From Streptomyces griseocarneus (GTDB lineage Bacteria > Actinomycetota > Actinomycetes > Streptomycetales > Streptomycetaceae): a DNA stretch of 64,000 bases. The position numbers and the translations under genes are program-made. This document shows, in pieces, positions 8,122 through 16,566 of the stretch (the stretch's first letter is position 1; the number at the start of each line of letters is the position of its first letter). Location: NCBI RefSeq assembly GCF_014655595.1, contig NZ_BNBL01000001.1:660310-724309 (forward strand), in the 5' to 3' direction. The notes below the pieces were generated by a model, which saw nothing but the letters and a program-made list of their open reading frames with translations, made no database searches and was not told the DNA's origin.

Positions 8122-8292
8122 GTGTACACGAAATTGTCCACCCCCGCCACCGCCGGCTTCGGCGGAGCATCGGCGTTCGTCGTTCCCGACTCCGCGTTCG
8201 GAGTCCTCGCGACCGTCGTGGCCGTCACCACGCTGACCATGGCCGCCGTGTCCCTGACGAAGATCCTCCCCAGCCTCCGCCGGTACCGCTGA
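8122..8292 (+). CDS. small membrane protein
   Basis: 56-aa protein from GTG 8122 with GAAGG upstream. A Gly/Ala-rich N-terminus is followed by one hydrophobic segment (about residues 24-46) and a basic tail SLRRYR. It sits 56 bp after the glycosyltransferase on the same strand and is closed by a terminator immediately after its stop, so it is probably co-transcribed. No known family. It could be a small subunit of the glycosyltransferase or an unrelated membrane peptide. Confidence 0.6.
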   Translation: MYTKLSTPATAGFGGASAFVVPDSAFGVLATVVAVTTLTMAAVSLTKILPSLRRYR

Positions 8293-8316
8293 CCCGGGCG
8301 CCGGCCGGCGCCCGGG
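8293..8316 (+). terminator. palindromic terminator after the glycosyltransferase unit
   Basis: Perfect 12+12 palindrome directly after the stop codon of the small membrane protein. It marks the left edge of the polyketide cluster. Confidence 0.6.
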
Positions 8317-8325
8317 CGTACCGCG

Positions 8326-8359
8326 CGATCAGCGGCACGTCAGCGGTGGCTGGTTGAAT
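8326..8359 (+). promoter_or_regulatory. SARP-type promoter of the thioesterase gene
   Basis: Two direct heptamers, ATCAGCG (8328-8334) and GTCAGCG (8339-8345), are 11 bp apart. The second is 8 bp from a TTGAAT -10-like hexamer (8354-8359). Heptamer period, 8-bp gap and hexamer match the promoter of the ACP gene at 11464-11506. Confidence 0.65.
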
Positions 8360-8478
8360 CGGCCGGAGGCGGGCGCTCGCGAGAGCGTGCCCGGGGACGG
8401 CCGGCCCGGAGCCGCGGCCGCCGGGATCCCCGAGGTGCCGCTGCCCGCGACGCGTGCCATCGACTGAACGGAGATCAC

Positions 8479-9258
8479 ATGACCACGGGCACGGGGCCGC
8501 GGCGGGCCCCTTGGTTCTCGTCACCCGACCCCTCGCTGGACGCCGAGGCGCAGTTGTTCCTCTTCCCCCACGCGGGCGGCACCGCGCTGACCTACCGGAT
8601 GTGGGCGGCCACCGTCTCCTCGGGGATCGAATGCCGGTCCCTGCAGCTGCCCGGCCGGCAGGAACGGCTGGACGAACCGGTGTTCACACGGATGGGGCCG
8701 CTCCTCGCCGAACTCCAGGAGGCGCTGGAGGCGGAGCTCGACGGCAGGCCGTACGTCCTCTTCGGCCACAGCTTCGGCGCGCTGCTCGCCTACCGGCTGA
8801 CGGTGGAGATCGAACAGAGCGGCGGGCAGGGCCCGGAGCTCCTGGGAGTCTCCGGCTGGGCCCCCGGCCTCGTCGCGTCCAAGGAGCTCGAGGGCGTGGC
8901 CGACATGACGGACCAGCAGATCCTCGACCGCGTCGCCGAGTTCGGGCTCATCCCGGACGACGTCCCGGGCAGCCGGGACATGCTGGCCACGGTGATGCCC
9001 TCCCTGCGCGGGGACTTCACCGTCGCGGCGGACTACGTCGAGGACGGCGCCGCCGTCTCCTGTCCCATCGCGGCCTACGGAGGGACGTCCGACCCCACCC
9101 TCGGGGCCGGCGGCCTGGAGGCCTGGGCCGGCCTGACCCCGGAGTTCCTCGGTGCCACCGAGTTCCCGGGGGACCACTTCTATCTCTTCGAGCACGCCCT
9201 CGCCGTCCAGAACAGCCTGGACCGCCATCTGCGCCGGCGGCTGGCCGCCAGGGCCTGA
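8479..9258 (+). CDS. type II thioesterase
   Basis: Cytoplasmic alpha/beta hydrolase of 259 aa that clears stalled or wrong acyl groups from carrier proteins, and may also release the product here because the PKS has no thioesterase domain. The triad is visible: Ser98 in GHSFG, Asp205 in GGTSDP and His233 in GDHFYLF. The FPHAGG oxyanion motif is at 29-34. The ribosome site GGAG is 6 nt before ATG. It lies at the left edge of the polyketide cluster behind a SARP-type promoter. Confidence 0.92.
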   Translation: MTTGTGPRRAPWFSSPDPSLDAEAQLFLFPHAGGTALTYRMWAATVSSGIECRSLQLPGRQERLDEPVFTRMGPLLAELQEALEAELDGRPYVLFGHSFGALLAYRLTVEIEQSGGQGPELLGVSGWAPGLVASKELEGVADMTDQQILDRVAEFGLIPDDVPGSRDMLATVMPSLRGDFTVAADYVEDGAAVSCPIAAYGGTSDPTLGAGGLEAWAGLTPEFLGATEFPGDHFYLFEHALAVQNSLDRHLRRRLAARA

Positions 9259-9272
9259 GCGGTCAGACGGTA

Positions 9273-9317
9273 CGGCCCGGGGGCCGGGAGGCGGTCGGCC
9301 TCCCGGCCCCCGGGCCG
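9273..9317. terminator. bidirectional terminator
   Basis: Perfect 19-bp arms 9273-9291 and 9299-9317 with a 7-nt loop, between the convergent thioesterase and decarboxylase-like genes. Confidence 0.8.
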
Positions 9318-9345
9318 CCGGTCGTGCCCGGAAAACGGGCGGGCG

Positions 9346-9903
9346 CTACTGCCCCTGGAGGCGCAGCGCCTGCTTGACGACCTCGTCGCCGTCGGAGGCG
9401 TCGATGTCGACGTCCAGCACCGTGCAGACGCGGCCGAGGAGGAAGTAGAAGCCCGCCAGCACCAGCGTCTCGACGACCTGCTCCTCGCTGTAGTGCTCAC
9501 GGACCGCCGCGAAGACCTCGTCCTTGACGGTCGGCCCGTCGGCGACGGCGCCGGCGAAGGCGAGCAGGGCCCGCTGGGCCGGGGTGAAGACGTTGGCGTC
9601 GGTCTCGCCCCGCCGCAGTGCCACCCGCTGGGCGTCGGTGACGCCGACCGCCGCCGAGATGGACACGTGCTGGGCCCATTCGTACTCGGCCTCGTAGTGC
9701 AGGCCGAAGTTCAGGATGAGCAGCTCGCGGTCGACCGCGTCCAGCGAGGCACCGGCGAACAGCGAGGAACCGAGCCGGGCCACCTGCTCCACGGTCTGCT
9801 GGGAGTGCAGCAGCATCCGGTAGACGTTGATGATCTTGCCTTGAGCCAGGGACCGCATCGACTCGGGCAGGGCGTCGGCGTCCTTGTACGGCATGCGAGG
9901 CAT
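9346..9903 (-). CDS. carboxymuconolactone decarboxylase / AhpD-like family protein
   Basis: Small all-helical protein of 185 aa. The core motif EYEWAQHVSIS (about 80-90) carries the conserved Glu and His of the CMD family, but the AhpD-type CxxC pair is absent, so a peroxiredoxin-reductase role is unlikely. It lies in the polyketide cluster 45 bp downstream of the CoA-transferase gene on the same strand, almost certainly co-transcribed. Possible roles are decarboxylation of, or proton transfer on, a beta-keto or lactone intermediate. Reaction unproven. Confidence 0.85.
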   Translation of the reverse strand: MPRMPYKDADALPESMRSLAQGKIINVYRMLLHSQQTVEQVARLGSSLFAGASLDAVDRELLILNFGLHYEAEYEWAQHVSISAAVGVTDAQRVALRRGETDANVFTPAQRALLAFAGAVADGPTVKDEVFAAVREHYSEEQVVETLVLAGFYFLLGRVCTVLDVDIDASDGDEVVKQALRLQGQ

Positions 9904-9948
9904 CGTGACTCCTTGGGAGGGGTGGGGTGTTCGGGGAGGACGTGCGGT

Positions 9949-11403
9949 TCAGGCGGCCGCGGCGTCCCGCCACGCGGGCTTCGACGAGCCGCGCGGCACC
10001 AGGACCGTGTCGTCCCAGCCGGCGGGGGTCTCGCTCAGCCGTACGGCCGGGGCGACGTGCCGGAACTCGCCCATCGGGGTGTCGTGGACGAGCCACTCGG
10101 GCTCGGGCGGGAGGGCGTCGGCGCCCAGGTGCGCGATGGACTCCCGGGACAGGACGCCCAGTTCCCACGCCCAGTTGGCGACGCCGGCCAGCGAGACGTG
10201 CACCCGGTAGCTGCCGCCCTCGCGGGCCCGGCGGACGGCCGCGGCCATGACGCCCGCCGCGGCGAAGTTGGCGGCGAGGTAGTCGTTGAGCATCCGCCCG
10301 GGCGGCATCCTCGGCTCGTCGCCCTCGCGCTCGTTCCAGTTGATGCCCACCAGCGCCTGGCCCTGGTGGTCGAACCCGCCCCGGTCGCGCCAGGGCCCGT
10401 TCTCCCCGTACGCGCTGACGGACAGGTGGATGAGGCCCGGCGCCATCTCGATGCACTCCTCCGGAGTGAGGCCGAGCCGGGCCATCTTCGACGCCCTGTG
10501 GTTGTGCAGGAAGACGTCGGCGGTGCGCAGCAGGTCGTCGAAGATCCGCCGGCCACCGTCCTTGTCCTTGAGGTCGAGGCGGGCCGAGCGCAGGCCGACG
10601 CCGCACTCGTTCCAGCACAGGTCGTGGTCGAAGGCGTTGGGTTCGCACACGTGCAGGGCGTCGGCGCCGTGCTCGGCGAGCGCCCGGCCCGCCGCGGTGC
10701 CCGCGAAGATGTGGGTGAACTGCAGGCAGCGCAGCCCGGACAGCGGCCGGGGGCCGGACGGCAGCGGCCGCGGCGGGGCATCGCCGACCCGTTCGATGGA
10801 CACCACGGGCTCGGACAGGATCGCCTTGCCCTGCGGGTGGGCGAGGAACTCCTCGCGGGTGCGCACCACGGCGAGCGGTACGCCCCGGGCGGCCGCGGCC
10901 TCTTCCAGTTCCCAGGAGTTCCAGGTCGCCACGGCCGCGGCGATGCGCTCCCGGGTGTGCGGGGTGCCGAGGAGGTCCAGCATCTCGTCGCGGGTCCGGG
11001 GGTAACAGGCGATGATGATGACCCAGCGGTCGTCCGCCGTCCGGTAGAAGTCCCAGACGAGGGGACCGGTCTGCCCGTCGCCGCCCAGGATCGAGCCCAT
11101 GTTGGAGCCGTAGCCGCCCAGCCGGTTCCCGCCGCCGAGGTAGGGCGTGATCTGGTGCAGTGCCTGGGGAAGATCGATGTCGAGGCGCTGCGCACGGCCG
11201 GTCCGCTCGTGCCAGATCTGTGCCGCCGCGACGGAGACGGAAAGCAGGGAAATTCCTATCGCCGATCCCATTCGGATCGTGGACGGAAGCACCGGATCGC
11301 TGCCGGTGATCGTCAACTCGCTTACCGCGGGATCACGGGAAATCCCCAGTAATTTAAGCACGTTGTCAAGTTCTTCGAGTGTGTCGAAGCCATCTTCTTT
11401 CAT
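9949..11403 (-). CDS. class III (CaiB/BaiF) CoA-transferase
   Basis: CoA-transferase family III protein of 484 aa, longer than the usual about 400. An N-terminal CaiB-like half contains TGRAQRLDIDLPQAL. The second half repeats the fold, with GGFDHQGQALVGINW where family members carry the catalytic or CoA-contact region. Such enzymes move CoA between carboxylic acids, or act as acyl-CoA racemases. In this cluster it may supply the CoA ester of a starter or extender acid. It is transcribed away from the ACP gene. No Shine-Dalgarno precedes ATG 11403, and TACCGT lies 6 nt upstream, so the message may be leaderless. Confidence 0.86.
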   Translation of the reverse strand: MKEDGFDTLEELDNVLKLLGISRDPAVSELTITGSDPVLPSTIRMGSAIGISLLSVSVAAAQIWHERTGRAQRLDIDLPQALHQITPYLGGGNRLGGYGSNMGSILGGDGQTGPLVWDFYRTADDRWVIIIACYPRTRDEMLDLLGTPHTRERIAAAVATWNSWELEEAAAARGVPLAVVRTREEFLAHPQGKAILSEPVVSIERVGDAPPRPLPSGPRPLSGLRCLQFTHIFAGTAAGRALAEHGADALHVCEPNAFDHDLCWNECGVGLRSARLDLKDKDGGRRIFDDLLRTADVFLHNHRASKMARLGLTPEECIEMAPGLIHLSVSAYGENGPWRDRGGFDHQGQALVGINWNEREGDEPRMPPGRMLNDYLAANFAAAGVMAAAVRRAREGGSYRVHVSLAGVANWAWELGVLSRESIAHLGADALPPEPEWLVHDTPMGEFRHVAPAVRLSETPAGWDDTVLVPRGSSKPAWRDAAAA

Positions 11404-11463
11404 GCTGCAACGGTAGCACCCGAATCTAGTCCGCGAAATGGGATGAAGGGGCTGTGAGTTCGC

Positions 11464-11506
11464 GTCAGCAGGGCGTCAGGCAGGCGTCAGCAGCAGGTGA
11501 TTGAAT
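11464..11506 (+). promoter_or_regulatory. SARP-type promoter of the ACP-PKS-ligase operon
   Basis: Three direct heptamers, GTCAGCA (11464-11470), GTCAGGC (11475-11481) and GTCAGCA (11486-11492), are spaced exactly 11 bp apart. An 8-bp gap and TTGAAT (11501-11506) follow. Three heptamers with 4-bp spacers and the last one 8 bp from the -10 is the known layout of SARP-activated promoters. Confidence 0.75.
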
Positions 11507-11547
11507 TTATCGGCGAGTGCTTCATCTGACGATGTGGAGGAGTTTCC

Positions 11548-11838
11548 ATGGAGTATCAGGGTGTATCTCTCGAGGAGTTGCGCGAATTGCCTCCGCATGA
11601 ATTCAGGAAGGCCCTTGAGGTCCTGGTGACCGAGGAGTTCAAGTCGGCGCTGTACATGGCGGAGGACGAGGACCTGCCGCTGGACGTGGGGTTCTTCGAC
11701 CTCGGCCTCACCTCACTGCGCCTCAGCGATATCAAGCAGACCTTGGAGACGAGGGTCGGGCAGGAGATCGACATCGCGGTCCTCTTCCGCAGGCCCACGG
11801 TCGGGCAGTTGATCGACTATCTCGCCGAGACCTCCTGA
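11548..11838 (+). CDS. discrete acyl carrier protein
   Basis: 96-aa carrier protein. The phosphopantetheine site is Ser56 in DLGLTSLRL, where Thr replaces the usual Asp before Ser. The N-terminal 20 residues (acidic, helical) extend beyond a minimal ACP. It has a strong ribosome site (GGAGG, 7 nt) and lies 64 bp ahead of the PKS gene. It probably carries the starter acyl group loaded by the ligase downstream, and passes it to the KS. Confidence 0.93.
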   Translation: MEYQGVSLEELRELPPHEFRKALEVLVTEEFKSALYMAEDEDLPLDVGFFDLGLTSLRLSDIKQTLETRVGQEIDIAVLFRRPTVGQLIDYLAETS

Positions 11839-11902
11839 CGATGCGGCATCGTCGAGCCGGAAGGGCCGCCTGCGGCGGACGTCCCAGGACTGGAGAACAA
11901 TA

Positions 11903-14900
11903 GTGTCAAGCATCAACGAGTCGACCCGGGAAGAGCTTCGGAAAGCCCTCGAGGAGATTCACAGGAAAGACGAGCTCATCGGTGAGCTGATGCGTGAGAA
12001 GTACGAGCCCATCGCCATTGTGGGGATGGGCTTGCGCTTTCCCGGAGGCAACACCGATGTCCCGGGGTTCACCGAATTCCTGCGGGCCGGGAAATCCGGC
12101 ATCCGGCCGTTGCCCGAAGACCGCAGGCACCTCGACCCGGACCCCGGCGCCGCCTCGGGCCAGGACCGCGACCGGCCGGTCGGCGGCTTCCTCGACGGCA
12201 TCGACCGGTTCGACGCCGCCTTCTTCAACATATCCCCCAAAGAGGCCGTCTACATCGACCCCCACCAGCGCCTGGTCCTGGAGACGGCCTGGGAGGCCCT
12301 GGAACACGCCTGCGTCGACCCGGCCGCCCTGCGGCACAGCACCAGCGGCGTGTTCATGGGCGTGACCACCCTGGACTACATCTTCGAGGCCACCGACCTC
12401 GACTCCGCCGACGTGGACGGCTACCTCGCGCCGGGCCTGAGCCACAGCGGCGTCTCCGGCCGGCTGTCGTACTTCCTCGGCCTGCGCGGCCCCTGCCTCA
12501 CCGTCGACACCACCTGCTCCTCGTCGCTGGCGGCCGCCCACCTGGCCGTACAGGCGCTGCGCAACGGGGAGTGCGGCCTCGCCCTGTGCGGCGGGGTGAA
12601 CGTCATCCACAACGCGCTGGGCAACAGCGTCCTCCAGGCGGGCAACATGCTGGCCCCGGACGGGCAGTGCAAGTCGTTCGACGACAGCGCGGACGGCTAC
12701 GGCCGTGCCGAGGGCTGCGGCGTGCTGGTGCTCAAGCGGCTCTCCGACGCCCGGCGGGACGGCGACACCGTGCACGCCGTGATCAGCGGTTCGGCGGTGG
12801 GTCAGGACGGCGAGAGCGCCGGACTGGCCGCGCCCAACGGCGCCGCCCAGGAGGCCGTGCTGCGGGCCGCGCTCACCAGCGCCCGCCTGGAGCCGGCCGA
12901 CATCCAGTACGTCGAGGCCCACGGCACCGGCACGGCCCTGGGCGACCCGACCGAGATGGGCGCCATCAGCGACGTCTTCGCCGAGTCGCACAGCCCGTCC
13001 GACCCCGTGGTGGTCGGCTCGCTCAAGACGAACATCGGCCACATGGAAGGCGCCGCCGGCGTCGGCGGGATCATCAAGGCGGCCCTCCAGCTGCGCGAGG
13101 GCACGATCTTCCCGCACCTCAACTTCGTCAACCCCTCGCGGCGCATCGCCTGGGCCACCGCCCCGGTCACCATCCCCACCGAGGCCCGCCCCTGGCCCGC
13201 CGCCGCGACCCGGCGCGCGCTCGTCAACGGCTTCGGCGTCACGGGAACGCTCGCGAGCGTCGTCGTGGAGGAAGCCCCGGCCGTTGCCGAGACCCCGGCC
13301 GTTGCCGAGGCCCCGGCCGTTGCCGAGGCCCCGGCCGTCACCGGGACCGACGCGGCGCAGCCCGAGGGCGGCGTCTTCACCCTCTCGGCCAAGAACCGCA
13401 AGTCGCTGCGGGCGCAGGCGGAGCGCTACAAGGAGTACCTGGAGCTGAACCAGGACCGGCCGGTCGCCGAGCTGTGCCGCACGGCCAACACCGGGCGCGC
13501 CCACTTCAAGTACCGGATCGCGGCGCCCGTCCGCGAGCACCGCGACATCACCCGCCTGCTCGACAAGCACCTGGAACAGGCGGACGCCCAGGCCACCACC
13601 GGCGTCCCCAAGGTGGCGCTGCTGTTCACCGGCATGGGCTCGCAGTACACCGGTATGGGCGCCGCCCTCTACCGCCAGTACCCGGTCTTCCGCGACGCCC
13701 TGGACGAGTGCGACCGGCTCTTCGCACCGCTCCTCGGCCTTTCGCTCAAGGACCTGATGTTCGGCGAGGGCGAGAGCGCCGGCACCGACAAGGAGACCAA
13801 GGAGACCGGGGAGGGCGCGGCGCCCGGCCTGATCGACCAGGCCCGCTACGCCCAGCCCGCCGTGTTCAGCCTGGAGTACGCCCTGGCCCAGCTGTGGCTC
13901 TCCTGGGGACTGCGGCCCTCCGTGCTGATCGGCCACAGCCTCGGCGAGGTGGCCGCGGCCGCCGTCGCCGGCCTGTTCTCGCTCGAGGACGCCGCCAGGC
14001 TGGTGGCCGAGCGGGGACGGCTGAGCCAGTCGGTGTCCGCCCCCGGTGGAATGGCGGCCGTGGGAGCGCCGGCCCGTGACATCGCGCCGCTCCTCGAGCC
14101 GTACCCGGACCTGGGCATCGGCGCGATCAACGGCCCCACCCAGTGCCTGGTGTCCGGCGGCCGGGACTCGCTCGAGGCGGTCGGCCGGGTGCTCACGGAG
14201 AAGGGCGTCAAGTTCACGGTGCTGCCGTCGGCCGTGCCGTACCACTCTCCGCTGCTGTCCGGGATCCTCGACGACTTCCGGGCGGTCCTGGAGACCATCC
14301 GCTTCCGCACCCCGAACATGACGCTGGTCTCCAACGTCACAGGCCAGGTCGCCAAGGCGGCGGAGATCGCCACTCCCGACTACTGGGTCAACCACCTGGT
14401 CGCCCCCGTCGACTTCGAGGCCGGCATCGCGGCCGTGGAGAAGCGCGGCCGGCACGCCTTCGTGGAGGTCGGGCCCTCGAGCGCCCTGACGTCCCTCGCC
14501 CGCAACTGCGCGGCCGACCCCGGCCACCTGTGGCTGAGCAGCACCTACCGGGGCGACCAGGACGCGGAGCGCATCCGCCGCTCGCTGGCCCAGCTGTACT
14601 CCGCGGGCCTGCCCGTCTCCTGGACCGGCTACCACCAGGGCCGCCCGGGCCGGAAGGCCGGCCTGCCCGCGTACGCCTTCGACCGCAAGCCGTACTGGCT
14701 GCCGACGCCGCAGCGCCGGCAGGCCGAGGAGGCATGGCGGGCCGAAAGCGTTCCGGAGGCCGAGCGGGAGAAGGACCGCCACCTCTTCTACGAGGCGCAC
14801 TGGGACCGGCAGCCGCTGCCGGACACCCGCCGCGGACCGCGCCACGTGCTGGTGCTGGGCGGTACGGCCGAGCGGTACCCGCACCTGGCCGGGAGCGCCG

Positions 14901-16516
14901 CCGACGCCGGCGTACGCCTGACCTTCGCGGAGTCGTCCGGCGACCTGTCCGCCCTGCTGCGCGACGAACCGCCCACCGACCTGTGCTGGTTCTGGCGCGG
15001 TGACCTCGGCGCCCCCGGCAACGCCGGAGGCACGGCCGGGGAGACCGAGCGGCTGCGCGCCGAGTGCGAGGCCAACTACCGGGACCTGCTCGACGTCCTG
15101 GGCACGCTCGGCGAGGCGCGCTTCGGCCGCAACCAGCGGCTGTGGCTGATCACCGAGGGCGCCCAGCAGCTGCCCGGCGACGTGCCCGGCGACCGGGTGC
15201 CCGCCGCGTCCACCCTCTGGGGGTTCGGACGGGCGCTCGCGGTCGAGTGCCCGGGATACCAGGTGACCCTGGTCGACCTCCCGGCCGGCGGCACCGGCCA
15301 CGAGGCGCTCGTCGGCGAGTGGCTGGCGGCCGCCGACTCCGAGGCCCAGCTCGCCCACCGCGACCAGGAGCGCTGGGTGCGGCGGCTGCGCCGCTGCGCA
15401 CCGGGCGAACGGCCGCGACGCGAGACGCCCGTCTCGATCCGCGCCGACCGCACCTACGTCATCGTCGGCGGCCTCGGCGCCCTGGGCCTGACCACGGCCC
15501 GGCGGCTCGTCGGCCTCGGCGCCCGCCACCTGGCCTTCCTCACCCGCACCGGGGCCACGGCCGGGGAACTGGCCGCCCTGGAACTGGGTGAGGACGTCCG
15601 CGTCGTGGCACCGCGCTGCGACATCGGCTCGGCCGAGGACGTCGTACGGGTCACCGCCGCACTGGCCGAGGGCGGCCACCCGGTGGGCGGCATCGTCCAC
15701 GCGGCCGGCACGGTCGCCGACATCCCGGTCGCGGACCAGACCTGGGAGAGCCTCGACGTGGTCTTCCGGACCAAGGTCTTCGGCGCCTGGCTGCTGCACG
15801 AGGCCACCGCCTCGATGCCCGAGCTGGACTTCTTCGTCGGCTACTCCACCGCCGCGTCGCTCCTGGGCGCCACCGCGCAGACCAACTCCTGCGCCGGCAA
15901 CGCCTTCCTCGACGACCTGATGGCCTGGCGCGACAGCCGGGGCCTGCCCTCGCTGAGCGTCAACTGGGGCCCCTGGGCCGCCGTGGACCCCCAGCGGAAG
16001 CTCAGCAGCTCACTGATCAGGAGCTGGGAGGGGCAGGGCATCAAGTTCCTCGAGCCCGCCGAGGCCATGGACGCGCTGCCCGGCCTCCTCGAGCGCGAGG
16101 GCTCCCACATCATGGTCGGCGCCTGCGACTGGGAGCGCTTCATCGCCCGCCGGCCGGAGAACGCCCTGTACACCGAGCTCAGGACGAACCGCCCCGGAGC
16201 CGACGGCGGTTCGCCGGTCCTCGACCTGGCAGCCCTGCTGACCGTCCCGGAGCAGGAGCGGCTGAACGCCATCAACGCGATGGTGCGCGCCCGGATCTCC
16301 GACGTCCTGCAGTTCGCCGCAGAGGACGTGGAGCCCGACGCCGAGCTCGCCGACCTCGGCCTGGACTCCCTCAACGCGGTCGAGCTCAAGAACGCGCTGG
16401 AGTCCACCTTCCGCGTCACCCTGCCCGTGTCGATCGCGTTCGACCAGCCCAGCGTGAACCTGCTGGCCGACTACATCGACCGGCTGCTCGGTCCCGGCCT
16501 CGAGCAGGCGGCGTGA
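11903..16516 (+). CDS. single-module type I polyketide synthase, KS-AT-KR-ACP
   Basis: 1537-aa synthase. Residues 5-33 look like a docking helix. KS (about 35-455) has Cys205 in TTCSSSL, His340 in EAHGTGT and His380 in NIGHMEG. AT (about 560-890) has Ser679 in GHSLG and His781 in VPYHS, in place of the HAFH or YASH specificity motifs. KR (about 1180-1360) has the fold motif GGLGALG at 1189-1195. Its catalytic Tyr is Ser1329 (QTNSCAGN) and its catalytic Ser is Thr1316, so reduction is not expected. The ACP has Ser1489 in LGLDSL. There is no dehydratase or thioesterase. GTG 11903 has GGAG 7 nt upstream. One elongation, or iterative use, is possible. Confidence 0.95.
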   Translation: MSSINESTREELRKALEEIHRKDELIGELMREKYEPIAIVGMGLRFPGGNTDVPGFTEFLRAGKSGIRPLPEDRRHLDPDPGAASGQDRDRPVGGFLDGIDRFDAAFFNISPKEAVYIDPHQRLVLETAWEALEHACVDPAALRHSTSGVFMGVTTLDYIFEATDLDSADVDGYLAPGLSHSGVSGRLSYFLGLRGPCLTVDTTCSSSLAAAHLAVQALRNGECGLALCGGVNVIHNALGNSVLQAGNMLAPDGQCKSFDDSADGYGRAEGCGVLVLKRLSDARRDGDTVHAVISGSAVGQDGESAGLAAPNGAAQEAVLRAALTSARLEPADIQYVEAHGTGTALGDPTEMGAISDVFAESHSPSDPVVVGSLKTNIGHMEGAAGVGGIIKAALQLREGTIFPHLNFVNPSRRIAWATAPVTIPTEARPWPAAATRRALVNGFGVTGTLASVVVEEAPAVAETPAVAEAPAVAEAPAVTGTDAAQPEGGVFTLSAKNRKSLRAQAERYKEYLELNQDRPVAELCRTANTGRAHFKYRIAAPVREHRDITRLLDKHLEQADAQATTGVPKVALLFTGMGSQYTGMGAALYRQYPVFRDALDECDRLFAPLLGLSLKDLMFGEGESAGTDKETKETGEGAAPGLIDQARYAQPAVFSLEYALAQLWLSWGLRPSVLIGHSLGEVAAAAVAGLFSLEDAARLVAERGRLSQSVSAPGGMAAVGAPARDIAPLLEPYPDLGIGAINGPTQCLVSGGRDSLEAVGRVLTEKGVKFTVLPSAVPYHSPLLSGILDDFRAVLETIRFRTPNMTLVSNVTGQVAKAAEIATPDYWVNHLVAPVDFEAGIAAVEKRGRHAFVEVGPSSALTSLARNCAADPGHLWLSSTYRGDQDAERIRRSLAQLYSAGLPVSWTGYHQGRPGRKAGLPAYAFDRKPYWLPTPQRRQAEEAWRAESVPEAEREKDRHLFYEAHWDRQPLPDTRRGPRHVLVLGGTAERYPHLAGSAADAGVRLTFAESSGDLSALLRDEPPTDLCWFWRGDLGAPGNAGGTAGETERLRAECEANYRDLLDVLGTLGEARFGRNQRLWLITEGAQQLPGDVPGDRVPAASTLWGFGRALAVECPGYQVTLVDLPAGGTGHEALVGEWLAAADSEAQLAHRDQERWVRRLRRCAPGERPRRETPVSIRADRTYVIVGGLGALGLTTARRLVGLGARHLAFLTRTGATAGELAALELGEDVRVVAPRCDIGSAEDVVRVTAALAEGGHPVGGIVHAAGTVADIPVADQTWESLDVVFRTKVFGAWLLHEATASMPELDFFVGYSTAASLLGATAQTNSCAGNAFLDDLMAWRDSRGLPSLSVNWGPWAAVDPQRKLSSSLIRSWEGQGIKFLEPAEAMDALPGLLEREGSHIMVGACDWERFIARRPENALYTELRTNRPGADGGSPVLDLAALLTVPEQERLNAINAMVRARISDVLQFAAEDVEPDAELADLGLDSLNAVELKNALESTFRVTLPVSIAFDQPSVNLLADYIDRLLGPGLEQAA
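13274..13345 (+). repeat. 18-bp tandem repeat, four units, in the KS-AT linker
   Basis: Units start at 13274, 13292, 13310 and 13328 and encode APAVAE, TPAVAE, APAVAE and APAVTG at about residues 458-481. The first three differ by one base, so recent slippage in a flexible Ala/Pro linker is likely. Confidence 0.85.
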
Positions 16517-16566
16517 GCGGCACCGGCCCTGCCACCCCACCGAACGGAACGGACAAGGACATGCCC

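Noticed and set aside
11906..15799. Long minus-strand open frame inside the PKS gene
   Set aside because: Antisense shadow of a gene with clear KS, AT, KR and ACP motifs.
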